Under the pieces are notes generated by a model, which had not been told where the DNA came from, made no database searches, and saw nothing but the letters and a program-made list of their open reading frames with translations. Both the position numbers and the translations under genes were made by a program. Shown here piece by piece: positions 7,744 through 16,732 of a stretch of DNA of 64,000 nt (within the stretch, counting starts at the first letter, position 1; each line of letters begins with the position of its first letter). This stretch comes from Rebecca billardiae RCC1528 (lineage: Eukaryota; Haptophyta): NCBI GenBank assembly GCA_965240325.2, contig OZ251234.1, positions 620,001 to 684,000 on the forward strand. Direction: 5' to 3'.

Positions 7744-10710
7744 ATGCTGTCTGCACCAGCGTGCCCGGCCGTCGCCATCATCACGTCGTGTCGCGCGGTG
7801 CTCGTCCTCGTAGCCGGCCTGCTTGCCGCCGTCAGTCGGGCGATGCCCGCGCGGCCAAGCGGCGTGGCCCTCATCGAGCACCTGCGTGCGCAGGCCGCGC
7901 CCCGTGCGGCGGCGAGGCTGTACGCCGCGAGCGCGTCGCTTCGGCGCGAGGTGCACGCGCACGACTCGGCGCTCGGCGCGCGGCTCGAGCGCGAGCTCGA
8001 GCTGGACTGGCCCGCGTCGACGGTGACCTCCGGGCCCACGGCACAGTTCCGCGTCGATCCCGCCCGCGTGCACCTCGTCGACGACGAGGCCTCCGTCCGC
8101 GCGCTCGGCCGCGCGGTGCAGGAGCTCGGCCGCGATGCGGACGTGGAGGCCCCAGCCGTCGCGCTCGACGCGGAGTGGCGGCCCGACTCGCTGCACTCGG
8201 GCGGCAGCGGCGTTGGGAGCAGCGGGCAGCAGAACTCGCCGAGCTTGCTCCAGCTCGCCCTCCCGGCCGACGTCTGGCTCATCGACCTGCAGCAGCTCGT
8301 TCGGCCGTCGGCACCGGGCGACGCCGGCGCGGCGCAAACAGACATCGAGCGTCTTCTCGACGAGGCGCTGTGCGGTGTGCTGCCTTCGGAGGGCGTGCGC
8401 GTGCTCGGCTTCTCGTTCCAGACGGACCTCGACCGGCTGCACGCCGCGTACGGCCGGCGCATGCGCTGCTTCCGCGCCGCGCGCGACGTGGTCGACATTC
8501 GTGACGCATGCGCAGCGGCGCTCGGCGGCGGCGCGGGCGGCGGCGCGGGCACGAGCGGCAGTCTCGCGGCACAGCTCGAGCGCTGGTGCGGGTACACGCT
8601 GGACAAGAGCGAGCAGTGCTCCGACTGGGCCGCGCGTCCGCTGCGGCCCGCCCAGATCGAGTACGCCGCCGCCGACGCCGCTTGCCTACGCGCGCTCGCG
8701 TCCGCGCTCGTCGCGGGCGCCGGCGCGCAGAGCGTCCGCGCGTGCGAGCGCGCGTTTCGACCGTCGGCGGAGGCGATGGCGGCGGCGGAGGCGGGGCAGG
8801 CCTCCCCCGTCGAGCGCGGCACGGCGGCGCTGGCCCTCGCCCCGGCCGCCGACGCCGAAGCCGGTGCGCAGCAGCTCGGCCCGAGCGCGCTGCGCGCTGT
8901 CCTGGCAGCTGCAGAGCAGGTGGCCGCTGCGGCGCCGCAGCCTGCGCAGCCAGGCGCAGGTAGCGCTAGGGACTCCGATTCGGCCGGTGTGCTTGAAGGG
9001 CCGCCGGTGTGCGGAGTGTACCCCGTCGAGCTCGTGCGCGACGCGATCCGCGCAGGGCGAGGCCTCCCGGCAGACGCCGCGCGCGTGTCGTCCGCCGAAG
9101 CACCCACCGCCGCCGCATCTCGGGAGAGCACGCCGCGGCCGGCGAGCGCCGGCGCGCCGCCGGCCGACTGCACGGCCGCTGCGCCCGGCCACGTCCGCTG
9201 GCGTGAGGTGAACGCGCTCTGCCTCCTCGTCGCGCGGCGCAAGCCCGAGGAGGCGACGGAGGACGCGGTGCTCGTGCTCACGCCGGCGAACGCGCGCCTC
9301 GACCTGCGCTGGCTCGCGTGCGTGCTCGGCGTGCCGCGGCGCGCGGTCCGGCTCGCGCGCGCCGCCGAGTGCGCTCCGCTGTTCGGTGCCTGGCCGGGCG
9401 CTGTGCCGCCACTCGCGCTGCGCGCCGGCGTGCGCGTGCTCGCGCATCCGGCGCTGGGCGCACGGGCGTCGGGCAGCGGCGATGGCGGGTGTAGCAGCGA
9501 CGACGGCAGCGTCGGCGGCAGCAGCCGCGATGGCGGCGACAGCAGCAGTGATGGCGGCGGCAGCAGTCGCAGCGACAGCAGCCGAGGCAGCAGCACCGCG
9601 CACGCCGTGCAGCCTGCTGCTCGCCTCCCGTCTGCCCGCAGCGGATTGGACGGAGATGGTGGCGGCGCGTGGGGCGGGGCTGATGCCACGCTCGAGTGCC
9701 TGTGGGCGTCCGCGGGGCACGGGAGTGTGCGGCTGGTGATCGCGCAGCCGCGGCGCACGCTCCCACGCCTGTGTGCTGCCGCTGCGGCACGCGCGCGCTC
9801 AGACGCCGAGGGAGCGGGTGCGGCCGCGCCGGCCTCCGCCGGCGCAGGCGACAGCGCGGACGTGTCCGGGGAGTCCGGAGCAGCTGGCGCAGAGGCAGCC
9901 CTGGTACACCATGCGCGCCCCTTCGCGTGGCTGCCGGACCCGCGCATCGCCGCGCTGCGCCTCGACGAGGCGATCTGCGGCTCGCGAGAGCACTACGCGC
10001 GCGGCGGCCGCTCGCGCCCGCGCGCGGGCGCGCCCCGTCCCGAGTACGGCACAGCGGAAGCCGGCGCGGCGCGCAGCGGAGCAGACGGCGGCCCGCCGCC
10101 GCCAGAGCTCGCGATCCGGCCCCTACGGATGACGCTCGAGCCCAGCCTCGCCGCGCTCGCGCGCAAGCTGCGCCTCGTCGGCGTGGACGCGGCGGTCGCC
10201 GGCGAGGTGGTGCGCGCCGACACGGCGGCCGACGGCTCGGCGTGGCGCGGGCTCGAGCGAGTCAGAGTCGAGGTGTCGGGCGTCGAGGCCGCGTTCAGGC
10301 GCGCCGCCGTGCGCGGCCGCGTGCGCGTGCACGCGCGCACGCGCGTCGCCGAGGGGCTCCCCGGCCCCGCGTACCGGCTGCTCGCCACCGACCCGGAGGC
10401 GCAGTTCGCCGAGCTGCTCGCCGTCTTTGGGCTGAGCCACGCGGTGCACGGCGGCGAGTCTCGGTGCGGCATCTGCAATGGCGACCGGTGGCGCCGGCTG
10501 AGCCCGCGCGAGGCGCGCGGCCGCGTGCCCGATGGCGTGCTCGCCGAGAACGACGACTTCTTCCAGTGCGGCGTGTGCAGCCAGATCTTCTGGCCCGGCC
10601 CGAAGTACACCTCGACGATGGACACGCTCAAGGCGGCCGTCGGGCGCGGCGGAGCCTCGGCAGCCACTGCTGGGCAGCGCACCACGACATCGTCATCAGG
10701 CTCCGGTTAA
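7744..10710 (+). CDS. DEDDy 3'-5' exonuclease fused to YbaK-like and Mut7-C domains
   Basis: 988 aa from ATG 7744; ATG 7843 is an alternative. Residues 1-33 are hydrophobic and may be a targeting peptide. The exonuclease domain (about 100-360) has motif I ALDAEW (D142, E144), motif II GFSFQTDLDRL (D228) and motif III YAAAD (Y307, D311), the DEDDy signature. A second domain at about 485-680 reads VLVLTPANARLDLRWLACVL then LFGAWPGAVPPLAL, the pattern of YbaK/ProX-type aminoacyl-tRNA deacylases, split by a Ser/Gly/Asp-rich insert (about 575-640). The C-terminus (about 720-970) is a Mut7-C-type RNase domain: ARKLRLVGVDAA, TDPEAQFAELLAVF and a zinc ribbon CGIC/CGVC (C908, C911, C942, C945), then FWPGPKY. 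Exonuclease plus Mut7-C recalls MUT-7/EXD3 RNA-processing enzymes; the inserted YbaK domain is unusual. The substrate is unknown. Confidence 0.85.
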   Translation: MLSAPACPAVAIITSCRAVLVLVAGLLAAVSRAMPARPSGVALIEHLRAQAAPRAAARLYAASASLRREVHAHDSALGARLERELELDWPASTVTSGPTAQFRVDPARVHLVDDEASVRALGRAVQELGRDADVEAPAVALDAEWRPDSLHSGGSGVGSSGQQNSPSLLQLALPADVWLIDLQQLVRPSAPGDAGAAQTDIERLLDEALCGVLPSEGVRVLGFSFQTDLDRLHAAYGRRMRCFRAARDVVDIRDACAAALGGGAGGGAGTSGSLAAQLERWCGYTLDKSEQCSDWAARPLRPAQIEYAAADAACLRALASALVAGAGAQSVRACERAFRPSAEAMAAAEAGQASPVERGTAALALAPAADAEAGAQQLGPSALRAVLAAAEQVAAAAPQPAQPGAGSARDSDSAGVLEGPPVCGVYPVELVRDAIRAGRGLPADAARVSSAEAPTAAASRESTPRPASAGAPPADCTAAAPGHVRWREVNALCLLVARRKPEEATEDAVLVLTPANARLDLRWLACVLGVPRRAVRLARAAECAPLFGAWPGAVPPLALRAGVRVLAHPALGARASGSGDGGCSSDDGSVGGSSRDGGDSSSDGGGSSRSDSSRGSSTAHAVQPAARLPSARSGLDGDGGGAWGGADATLECLWASAGHGSVRLVIAQPRRTLPRLCAAAAARARSDAEGAGAAAPASAGAGDSADVSGESGAAGAEAALVHHARPFAWLPDPRIAALRLDEAICGSREHYARGGRSRPRAGAPRPEYGTAEAGAARSGADGGPPPPELAIRPLRMTLEPSLAALARKLRLVGVDAAVAGEVVRADTAADGSAWRGLERVRVEVSGVEAAFRRAAVRGRVRVHARTRVAEGLPGPAYRLLATDPEAQFAELLAVFGLSHAVHGGESRCGICNGDRWRRLSPREARGRVPDGVLAENDDFFQCGVCSQIFWPGPKYTSTMDTLKAAVGRGGASAATAGQRTTTSSSGSG

Positions 10711-10823
10711 CTCCTGCTCGCGGACCGTCGGACTCGCGGTCATCAACTAGGGAGTCGTCGCGCCTGACAGAGTCTGACGATTACTCGATGCTGATGACGA
10801 CAGCACTCTGAGTCTGATGAATT

Positions 10824-10892
10824 GACCGCGTTCCGCGCCCGCGGTCCTTCTGTAAAACCAACGTAGCAGTTGGTCCGAGCCCGCGGTGCACC
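10824..10892 (-). repeat. Hairpin element H, copy 2 (inverted)
   Basis: In reverse orientation it reads GTGCACCGCGGGCTCGGACC, then an A-containing spacer and GACCGCGGGCGCGGAACGC. It lies 114 bp after the exonuclease stop. The stem has a small insertion compared with copies 4 and 5. Confidence 0.7.
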
Positions 10893-11129
10893 CTATGATG
10901 CTGTCTGACACTGAACAGTGACGACGTACCTATCGGTCGGAACACGGCGCGGCGTTATTCATCACGCCTCGCGGCGCCGTTGATGCCAACAGGCAACACC
11001 GCCAACTCCGACTCCGAGTCCGCGATAGAATTGCTGCGGTCATCTGTCCGCCGACCGGCGCCGGGCGGCGGCCGGTCGGGCGGCGGCCGGCCGCCGCGGG
11101 ACGATTCTGCGCCGCCTGAGGCTCACTGT

Positions 11130-11400
11130 GAGTCAAGCTGCGCCCAGCACCTACCTTAGTACAGTAGCTTACCTACCTTAGCACTGCGCCCACCTACTAC
11201 CTAGTGGCTAGTTACTTGCCAGCAGTACCTTATACCTCACTGCGCCCACCTACCTTAATAATATATATCATCATCAATAATCAGCTACTCACTCACTGCG
11301 CCCACCTAGTTACCTTAACTCCTTGCCTCACTGCGCCCACCTACCTTACCTCATATATATAGACATACTGCGCCCACCAATACTGCGCCGGCTGCGCCCT
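11130..11400. repeat. Irregular array of ACTGCGCCCACCTA motifs
   Basis: CACTGCGCCCACCTA or close variants start near 11182, 11238, 11293, 11329 and 11366, with partial copies at 11138 and 11380. They are separated by AT-rich ACCTTA/TATATA sequence at intervals of about 36 or 56 bp. No gene is seen. Confidence 0.7.
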
Positions 11401-12350
11401 ACTAATAGGCCTAGACGGTTTGCGCTCCGTACTCGTAGCTATCAGAAACGGTGGAACCCCATCAGTTCAGGCGGCTCGGCCATTGTGGCGTCGTCTGGCT
11501 AGTGGCTGTTCTATAACATGCTGTTCGCCTGTTGCCAGTTATTCTTTCATGCAGCCTGGTGTGGCAGCCGGGTGTCTGCTGACCGTATTAGCCAACTCAA
11601 CTAACAGTGCGGCGCCCGCGTGGGTGGGCATCGCCATCGTGGCAGCACTGTATATATATATACTCACTGTAAAATTTAAAAACGGCCCGCCATTCGTCCG
11701 CCTATAGCGTGCCTATTCGTCATCATTATTAGCAGTACAATATATATGCGCAGGCCTCAGTCGTCTGACAGTAAGACTCAGTGTACCTGTACTCACTCAC
11801 AGTCGGTCTCGGCCTGCATGGCGCATGCCTGCCACTCAGTATAGTGCGGACGACGATGATATTACTACGCGGCGGCGGGCTTATAATGCGATCCGGATCA
11901 TCATCTATGACGAATTATAATATATAATAATTTATAAGCAGGCTGGCGGCTTTAAAGTTTACTAAGGGCAGTAGCCAGTTAATAGGCCCGGTGAGGCGGC
12001 AGGGCCGTGGGGCCCGTGGGCTGCAACGGGCCGACCAACGGGCAGTACCGCCGCGCCTGAAGGTTATTTATTTAATAGTATAATATATATATTATTACTA
12101 CTATTATTATTAGGACATGCAAGTTTCTGAATAAAGGTCAGCACTAACTAATAATACTGTAGCTAATCGTCAGACTCCGCGTCGGAGCCTCGGAGGCTGC
12201 GTTGACCAGACTTATAAAGCACGACTTCATCTAAATTAAGCTGTTATTAAGCAGTCGGCGGCGCGTCAGACACAGACACAGACTGTCTCATCGGAGTCGT
12301 CGGAGTCCTCGGGCTCGGACGGCGCCGCGCCCACTGGCACGTGCATGTGG
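11401..12350. other. AT-rich intergenic region
   Basis: Unlike the flanks, this stretch is AT-rich (for example TATATAATATATATATTATT-type runs at 11920-11940 and 12070-12110). It contains no supported gene. It separates the exonuclease 3' end from the ALG3 3' end, so it lies between two convergent genes. Confidence 0.6.
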
Positions 12351-13583
12351 TCACAGCGTGTGCTGCGTCGGCGCCGCCGATGGCGCACCCCAGCTGAGGC
12401 CCGCGAGGATGCCGATGTGGCAGCCGAGCAGCGCCAGCGACGTGACGGCCGCAGGCGGGTAGACGTTCCACGCGGACTCGATTGCCGCAAACAGCAGGAG
12501 GCGAGAGGCGGTGGGTATGGGCAGGGACCAGAGCAAGTGCGGCAGCGCGTGGAAGTACCACGAGTAGAACTGGCAGTGCAGCGTGCGCGCGAAGACGATG
12601 CCGACAAAGTTGGCGACTAGCATTGTGTGCACCACCTCGCGCGCGCTGAGGCGCTGCGCGTGCTGCGCGCCCGCACGCGTGGCCAAGAGCGCCGGCAGCC
12701 CGCCTTCGCGGCGGCACCATCGCCAGTGGCCGAGGGCGAGCAGCGTCAGCGCGTTCCCAGCAAGCAGCGCCGCGGCCAGCCGCTTCGAGACGAAGACCGC
12801 CTCTGGCAGAAAGCGCAGGTTGACCGTCCACTTGTACAGGAACACGCGCCCGAGCTCAAACGAGCGCGAGATGTAACCGCGCGCGTTCGTGACGAGGTAG
12901 GGCGCGCCGATGGTGAGCTGGATCGCAGCGCAGAGCCCGACGTGCTGGGCGGCGAAGCGCGCGCCGCCGCGCTTCCACAGCAGCACGAAGAGCGCGGGAG
13001 CGCACAGCAGCGGGTGCATCTTGACGCTCACAGCGAGCGAGTACAGGCTGCAGCCGATCGCCCATCGGTCGCGCGAGAGCTGAGAGAGCGCGGCGTACAA
13101 GAGGAGTGTGGTGATGCCATCGTTGAATAGGCGGAGCATGTAGATCGAGTGCACGCGCTTCGACAGGCACAGGAGCACGACTGTCCACGGCGGCGCGACG
13201 CGCGCCTGTCGGTACACATCGAGCGCGAGTGCAAGCGTCGTGAGGTACGCGAGGAGGAAGATGTACTGCGCCAATCGGATGTCCACGCCCCCGCCAGTGA
13301 GGCTGTACAACGCCGAGTACACGAGCACGAAGCCGCCGGGATACACGAGAGGGCCTGTCCCTCCGCGCGCATGCGTGTAGTCAAAGTCGCCGGAGAGTAT
13401 CGTGCCCACCTCGTCCATGTACGCCTCCCAGTCGATCTCCGTGTAGGGCACGCGACGGATGATTGCAGCGCCTAGGGCGGCTTCTGCGCAGAGAAGGCTC
13501 GCTGCGATCAGCGGGAACCAGCCTGAGTCGTAATCGGTGCATGCTCGGTGTGCCTCGCGTGCGAGCACGCGGACGATCGCCAT
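12351..13583 (-). CDS. ALG3: Dol-P-Man:Man5GlcNAc2-PP-Dol alpha-1,3-mannosyltransferase
   Basis: 410 aa from ATG 13583; the frame extends upstream but only with a GTG. ALG3 is an ER membrane GT-C enzyme that uses dolichyl-phosphate-mannose to add the first lumenal mannose to Man5GlcNAc2-PP-dolichol. Seen: YTEIDWEAYM at 47-56 (the family's lumenal D/E-containing loop), DYTHARGGTGPLVYPG at 68-83, RLFND at 151-155, VSVKMHPLL at about 185-193 and HCQFYSWYFHALPHLLW at 336-352, all characteristic of ALG3. Many hydrophobic segments support a polytopic protein, and the length is close to the family's usual 400-440 aa. No intron is apparent. The gene encoding the enzyme that makes its donor (DPM1-like) is at 35.4-36.4 kb. 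Confidence 0.92.
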   Translation of the reverse strand: MAIVRVLAREAHRACTDYDSGWFPLIAASLLCAEAALGAAIIRRVPYTEIDWEAYMDEVGTILSGDFDYTHARGGTGPLVYPGGFVLVYSALYSLTGGGVDIRLAQYIFLLAYLTTLALALDVYRQARVAPPWTVVLLCLSKRVHSIYMLRLFNDGITTLLLYAALSQLSRDRWAIGCSLYSLAVSVKMHPLLCAPALFVLLWKRGGARFAAQHVGLCAAIQLTIGAPYLVTNARGYISRSFELGRVFLYKWTVNLRFLPEAVFVSKRLAAALLAGNALTLLALGHWRWCRREGGLPALLATRAGAQHAQRLSAREVVHTMLVANFVGIVFARTLHCQFYSWYFHALPHLLWSLPIPTASRLLLFAAIESAWNVYPPAAVTSLALLGCHIGILAGLSWGAPSAAPTQHTL

Positions 13584-13813
13584 CGTTGCGGCGGGCGGAC
13601 GTGGCTCTCGTTTCCGGACAGCGGTGCCCACTGCCACAGCCCCCCCCGGCTCGGGCGGCCCCGCATCCGCCCCGCCCCTGACGCGCGTGGCTCACACTCC
13701 ACGGCTAGGAAGCGCTGACGCGCCGAGTCCAGGCTGGCGCAGCACGTGCGCCCGGAAGCTCCACGGGTTGTCGCTTCCTTCAGCCTTCACGCCCAGAGAC
13801 TGCCTGTGCGAGC

Positions 13814-14956
13814 ATGCCACATGGCAGCAACGCGTCCACCGCACTCCTGTCAGCGCTCCTGGTGGTGAAGCGATTCCACATGGGCTCATACTGGATGGCG
13901 ACTGCGGCGTGCCGGCGCCCCTCGACGAGGTTTGCTTTCGAGATGTTTCACTGCTCTCGAAGGTCGAATGAGACCAACAAGCGGGGGGCGGATTACCAGT
14001 ACCTGCTGCGGCTGTTTGATCAGGAGCACCCCCTGTGCTGCGACCACACCAGATGCACCGGGGGTCAGAGCTGCCCAATGCTCCCATTCCGCCTGGCCAC
14101 TGACAAGGGCTGCATCCGGCCATGCGAGCACGTCGGAGCTTCCCTGGTGATGAGCGAACAGGGCTACAACCTCGGCACGCACAACCTCCAGCTGTTGTTG
14201 GGCGCACGCCCACACGTGCAGCTCGTGCTGCACTCTCGGCGCAACCTGGTCAAGTGGGCATGCTCGATGCTCAGCGACCGGTACAAGCGGCAGCACAAGA
14301 AGGAGGTCACGGGCGCGTCGCATGCGTTCAATCCGCGCAAGTTAGGAAACATGGCCGTGAACTTGCACCACCTCCGTGTGATGAACGTGGGCATGCTCGA
14401 GCGAATGGCACCTCTGACACGCTCGGGACGGTTTGTAACGTTTGACTACGAGGACCTGCAGGCCGACTTGGATGGCACGTTTGCCGCACTCTTCGAGCTC
14501 GCCACAGGTGCGCCAGTCCCCGCCTCTATTGGCGCCGCTAGCGCGCGCGCGCAACGCCGCTCATTGCACTCCGTCAGTAAGGTCCATGGCGAGGCGCTGC
14601 GCAACCTCATCACCAACTTCGACGAGGTGCAAACGTATTTGAGCGAAACCAGCCCGTGCATGGCCGACATGCTTATGGCGGAGGCGCCATTGGCCCGCAT
14701 GCCGCGCTCGTGCGTGGGGCTGCGCAAGGAGCGATGCTTTAATCATGGCCATTTATTGGGGAGACGCAGCGACGCGAATCAGAGTTCCTTGACGGGCCAC
14801 GAGCAGCCCGACTCCAATGCGCGCCTCCTCATCTCCGTGCACTACTCGATGCGAGGCATACTCGGCGTTGGCACGCTCGTTGGTACACCGTGGTGTCCTG
14901 CACCCGATTGGCGGCCCGACCCCAAGCTTGCAGTGGCGGTTATGGACTACGAATAA
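13814..14956 (+). CDS. Sulfotransferase-like protein
   Basis: 380 aa from ATG 13814. Near the N-terminus HGSNASTALLSALLV (residues 3-17) fits a 5'-phosphosulfate-binding loop (GS/T-x-ST-x-L). LVLHSRRNLVKWACSML (137-153) fits the 3'-phosphate-binding R...S motif, and VTFDYEDLQADLDGTFAALF (208-227) is the usual C-terminal YEDL segment of PAPS-dependent sulfotransferases. Because the P-loop is almost at the first Met, the real N-terminus (signal anchor or start of the first strand) may lie in an unseen upstream exon. Many Cys residues suggest a lumenal or secreted enzyme. The acceptor is unknown. Hairpin element H copy 3 begins four bases after the stop. It is divergent from ALG3 with 230 bp between starts. 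Confidence 0.6.
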   Translation: MPHGSNASTALLSALLVVKRFHMGSYWMATAACRRPSTRFAFEMFHCSRRSNETNKRGADYQYLLRLFDQEHPLCCDHTRCTGGQSCPMLPFRLATDKGCIRPCEHVGASLVMSEQGYNLGTHNLQLLLGARPHVQLVLHSRRNLVKWACSMLSDRYKRQHKKEVTGASHAFNPRKLGNMAVNLHHLRVMNVGMLERMAPLTRSGRFVTFDYEDLQADLDGTFAALFELATGAPVPASIGAASARAQRRSLHSVSKVHGEALRNLITNFDEVQTYLSETSPCMADMLMAEAPLARMPRSCVGLRKERCFNHGHLLGRRSDANQSSLTGHEQPDSNARLLISVHYSMRGILGVGTLVGTPWCPAPDWRPDPKLAVAVMDYE

Positions 14957-14960
14957 TATT

Positions 14961-15038
14961 GACCGCGTCGGACTCCGCGGTCCTTTTCTGTCAGAATCAA
15001 CCGCCCAGTTTGGGGCCGCGGACGCGGTGGCCGTGCAC
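14961..15038 (-). repeat. Hairpin element H, copy 3 (inverted), abutting a stop codon
   Basis: In forward reading: GACCGCGTCGGACTCCGCGG, TCCTTTTCTGTCAGAA, then GGGGCCGCGGACGCGGTGGC and GTGCACC. It is the reverse of the H arrangement at 28615 and 53581, with a slightly longer loop. It starts four bases downstream of the sulfotransferase-like stop codon. Confidence 0.7.
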
Positions 15039-15438
15039 CCCGTCGCATATAGCAGACACTGCTACGATCTGCTCACTTGTCCGTAGTCGTCACGACTGGT
15101 GCTTGCTAGGACCTACGGCCTACCGGCCGCCGGGCCCGGGAGGCTGCGGGCAAGCGGGGCCGGAGCCCTCGCTCGGCTGCAGTTCCGGTATAATAACTAA
15201 GTGATAAACTGATTTAAAGACAGTAATAAAGTGATCGGACCGGAGGCGAATGCAGCATCATTGCCGGGTGCAAGCTGGCAATGCCCGCCTGAATGGTATA
15301 TTACAAGACCTGACTCTGGCAGACAGTCTGTGACGCCGACGAGTTGACGAGTCTGGTATGGCAGCGGGATCCTGGTCCGGCCGGACCGGATCGCTTGCCC
15401 ACCGTTGTGCGTTGAGGAACGGGCGCGGCGCACGAATA
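15039..15438. other. Intergenic region between convergent genes
   Basis: Four hundred bases between the sulfotransferase-like and methyltransferase 3' ends. No gene or repeat is recognised here apart from the H element just upstream. Confidence 0.5.
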
Positions 15439-16398
15439 TCAGGCGCCCAAACCCGTCCGCGGCTTGCGGATCTGAACCACCACGCTGTGTGGCCACTTGC
15501 TGCTCATATCCGTGGTGTGAACCGTGCAGCCGCGCCGCCAGATCAGCCGCACGATCTCATCTGCGGGTGTGTAGTGCATTTGCATCTGGCCGCGCGAGAT
15601 CGAGCCGTCGATGTCACACGGGCCCTGCAGGGGGCTCTTCGAGGGAGCGTTGCCCAGGTGATCAGATGACCGGACTTGAAACCAACCAACGCCACCCGGC
15701 GCGAGCACGTCGCACAGCTGCTCCATGTACGCGGCCTGCAACGGTGCGACCATGTGCTGCAGCACAATGACCGAGTGCACCACGTCGTACCGCTGCCCGC
15801 GCACGGCTCGAAGCAAGTCCACATCACTGAGCACGAACTCCACGTCGCCGTCCCCGGGGCGCTTCCGTGCCTGCCACTCCTCCTTGGCGATGCGGAGGTG
15901 GTTGACTGATTGGTCGACACAGGCCACCCGGCGGACAGCGCTTAGATGCGCGAATGCAAAGGCCAGGCGACCCAGTCCGCAGCCAAAGTCCAGCACGTTA
16001 AGGTGCTTGGCACCGTCTTCACGAAGATGCAGCTCCCGAAAGACGTACTTGACGTGGTTGCCGCCCGTCTTGTAGAAGCGACGCTTGTCGTCCTCCGAGA
16101 TGGTTTTCGTTTGCGGCAAATTCGTAAGCACGGAATACCACGCGCGATCTCGCCCGAGGATATTCCACTCGACCGCGTGAGCTGCGAATGGGCGGTAGAG
16201 CGACGCAACCGTCTGGTTCGTCATGCAGAAGAGCGATTCGAAATGGCGCACCCGGCCGTCGCGCTCGAAGAGCGCCGACAGCTCCGCATGTTCGTTCGGG
16301 GCCATCGCCACCGTTTTGTACAGCTGCGAGGGCTGGCCGCGACAGACCGCGAGTGCCGCGACGATTAGCAAGGCGGTTCTGGAGGAGGTGGTGCACAT
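15439..16398 (-). CDS. SAM-dependent methyltransferase with signal peptide
   Basis: 319 aa from ATG 16398. The open frame continues upstream to 16683 but enters a dispersed repeat, so 16398 is preferred; it is followed directly by a signal-peptide-like sequence (MCTTSSRTALLIVAALAVCRG). The class I methyltransferase core is clear: motif I VLDFGCGLGRLA (135-146), VACVDQS after strand 2, VEFVLSDVDLL, and DVVHSVIVLQHM for motif post-II. The product should act in the secretory pathway or outside the cell. The substrate is not evident. Proximity to ALG3 and a sulfotransferase-like gene hints at glycan or small-molecule modification, but this is inference. Confidence 0.75.
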   Translation of the reverse strand: MCTTSSRTALLIVAALAVCRGQPSQLYKTVAMAPNEHAELSALFERDGRVRHFESLFCMTNQTVASLYRPFAAHAVEWNILGRDRAWYSVLTNLPQTKTISEDDKRRFYKTGGNHVKYVFRELHLREDGAKHLNVLDFGCGLGRLAFAFAHLSAVRRVACVDQSVNHLRIAKEEWQARKRPGDGDVEFVLSDVDLLRAVRGQRYDVVHSVIVLQHMVAPLQAAYMEQLCDVLAPGGVGWFQVRSSDHLGNAPSKSPLQGPCDIDGSISRGQMQMHYTPADEIVRLIWRRGCTVHTTDMSSKWPHSVVVQIRKPRTGLGA

Positions 16399-16618
16399 GA
16401 CTTGCCTGCAAAAGCCAGGTCGTCTCTCGAGGGTGGGAAGGCAGGGGACCAACCCCCCAAGGGCGGGCGGCGGCGCTCGGCGGGCGGCGGCGTAGCACTC
16501 ACGCTCGCTCGCGGGGGCGCCTCGTCGGAGGACGGCGGGCCGTACCGGCAGGTCCGCCCCTTGGCCCTTGCCCGCACCGGCAGGGCAGGGGCGTTTCCCG
16601 CATTGGTCAAACGCCAAA

Positions 16619-16732
16619 TTGAACCAAGGGGTCTTACAAATAACCCACTGGGGAGGAAGCCCCCAGTGCGAGCTAGGACCCATGCTCTGTACCCCGGGGT
16701 TTGAGAGTCCGGTGTTTTTGCAGGCTTCAGCG
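16619..16732 (-). repeat. Dispersed repeat R16, inverted copy
   Basis: Its reverse complement closely matches 18698-18793, sharing AACACCGGAC, a GAGCATGGGTCC-type core, CTTCCTCCCCAGTGGGTT and GGTTGAATT-like ends. The two copies flank about 2 kb of non-coding DNA as an inverted pair. Confidence 0.7.
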
